NCBI GenBank assembly: GCA_048213135.1
Contig: PS015020.1
Coordinates: 1 to 51,410 of the forward strand
Direction: 5' to 3'
DNA from: Reclinomonas americana ATCC 50394
Lineage: Eukaryota > Jakobida > Jakobea > Jakobida
Length of the DNA stretch: 51,410 nucleotides
The stretch's first letter is position 1; each line of letters starts with the position of its first letter. Positions 50,185 through 51,410 of the stretch are shown here, piece by piece. The translations under genes and the position numbers were made by a program. The notes below the pieces were generated by a model that did not search any database, was not told the origin of the DNA, and was given only the letters and a program-made list of their open reading frames with translations.

Positions 50185-50639
50185 NNNNNNNNNNNNNNNN
50201 NNNNNNNNNNNNNNNNNNNNNNNNNNNNNNNNNNNNNNNNNNNNNNNNNNNNNNNNNNNNNNNNNNNNNNNNNNNNNNNNNNNNNNNNNNNNNNNNNNNN
50301 NNNNNNNNNNNNNNNNNNNNNNNNNNNNNNNNNNNNNNNNNNNNNNNNNNNNNNNNNNNNNNNNNNNNNNNNNNNNNNNNNNNNNNNNNNNNNNNNNNNN
50401 NNNNNNNNNNNNNNNNNNNNNNNNNNNNNNNNNNNNNNNNNNNNNNNNNNNNNNNNNNNNNNNNNNNNNNNNNNNNNNNNNNNNNNNNNNNNNNNNNNNN
50501 NNNNNNNNNNNNNNNNNNNNNNNNNNNNNNNNNNNNNNNNNNNNNNNNNNNNNNNNNNNNNNNNNNNNNNNNNNNNNNNNNNNNNNNNNNNNNNNNNNNN
50601 NNNNNNNNNNNNNNNNNNNNNNNNNNNNNNNNNNNNNNN

Positions 50640-50809
50640 ACTGCAAGTCTGACCTGACCTGCTCGTGCTACTACAACTGCAACAACTACTCGGCGGTGGC
50701 TGCTGGCACTGCGTCGTGCCCGGGCACCAGCCAGCACGTCGGCAACGGCAACTGCTGCGGCTACTACACTGGCGCCACCTGCCAGATCTCGCCGTTCGGC
50801 AGCAACTAA
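50640..50809 (+). CDS. C-terminal part of a cysteine-rich, probably secreted protein
   Basis: The frame emerging from the gap reads CKSDLTCSCYYNCNNYSAVA, then AAGTASCPGTSQHVGNGNCC and GYYTGATCQISPFGSN with a TAA at 50807-50809. It has eight cysteines within about 45 residues and is rich in Asn, Ser, Gly and Tyr, as expected for a small disulfide-bonded extracellular domain. The N-terminus, including any signal peptide, is lost in the gap (50185-50639). The family is not recognised. Confidence 0.55.
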
Positions 50810-51410
50810 GCAGCAGTAGCAGCAGCAGCAGCTGATGCGACAGCACGATGAAGAGAATGAAATCTTCTGCTCCTTTTTGAGATATCGAAAAATTGGTGGG
50901 CAATACTGGGAGATAAAGAAAATGTCTTGTAGATCTAGATCGGGGAAGAGGTGAACAGGGGAAAAATAACGGTATCTTCTCCCGTCTCCATCCTTGACTG
51001 TGACATGGCCGAAGTAGGTTGCATGCGCAGCTGCACAGCGTCGATCGTGACGATCATCGTGACTTGCTTCTCGCCTCAGCTGTCCATCTTCGCGCACTGC
51101 AATGCACAGCGCTGCCGGTGTGCCAGTTGCTAATAATTTGCTTGCACTTGCCTGCAGCAGCGCTCCTGTTCGGCATACGCGTGTTCGAATTGATTCGACG
51201 TTTGTGCGACGTTGGTGCGACTTGACCGAGCTCTCCACGTGCAACGATAAATACACAGAGTGCATCCTCCTTATCACCACACACCGTCTTGTCACACACT
51301 GCGAGTCTTGCACCGCAGCCGACGGCGAACGTCACTACATGCTTGTCCCATGGAATTTTTTCATCCACACCCTCCGTCACCAACCCGCCATCGCGCCCTC
51401 GCAGTGGCGG
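50810..51410. other. 3' flank and unassigned sequence
   Basis: The Cys-rich gene is followed by a CAG-rich stretch (50810-50832) and A/T-richer sequence to about 50990. From 51000 to the end I see no exon with recognisable homology on either strand. Confidence 0.5.

Overview
This is an intron-rich, gene-dense scaffold from a eukaryotic nuclear genome, most likely a unicellular protist. Nearly all genes are split by short introns of about 60-250 bp, neighbouring genes are often only 65-200 bp apart, and long GA/CT and CA tracts and 14 runs of N interrupt the sequence. The lineage cannot be fixed from the window. The introns share a striking feature: many begin with GTTGCGT instead of the usual GTRAGT.

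Layout. From 358 to 11477 the minus strand carries, packed head to tail, a tail-anchored protein of unknown function, the origin recognition subunit ORC6, a THUMPD1/Tan1-type tRNA acetylation adaptor and exportin-T. A single-exon seven-bladed WD40 gene (11568-12647, +) diverges from exportin-T. Next come two tandem minus-strand paralogues (12758-15091 and 15274-17874). Each encodes a UBA-like domain, a coiled-coil/Ala-Pro-rich linker, a ubiquitin-like fold and a phage/MYRF-type S74 intramolecular chaperone that keeps its Ser-Lys cleavage dyad. A divergent pair of Rh-type ammonium transporters follows (18132-20646, - and 20785-23578, +), then a 67-residue protein and a type I (bacterial GlnA class) glutamine synthetase (26415-29133, -). 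After these come a SPATA20/YyaL-type thioredoxin-fold protein (31101-36312, -) and a TTC1-like TPR co-chaperone (36620-39137, -).

The right end is accessory in character. A STAND ATPase (about 42380-47096, +) has a HEPN-like RNxxxH motif, a NACHT domain, pentapeptide repeats and 14 WD40 repeats. It lies between two diverged copies of pieces of a mitochondrial carrier gene in conflicting orientations. The window ends with the tail of a Cys-rich protein.

How the genes relate. Two ammonium transporters lie next to glutamine synthetase, which suggests coordinated ammonium uptake and assimilation (inference). The best candidate for a new system is the tandem UBA-Ubl-S74 pair: the predicted self-cleavage site lies exactly at the C-terminus of the ubiquitin-like fold, where ubiquitin ends in RLRGG and these proteins read QRIRGS and QRIAGS. 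This could be a ubiquitin-like protein matured by its own trimeric chaperone. Assembly caution: a 284-bp contig inside the second Rh gene is inverted, and the carrier pieces at 40-50 kb may be affected in the same way.
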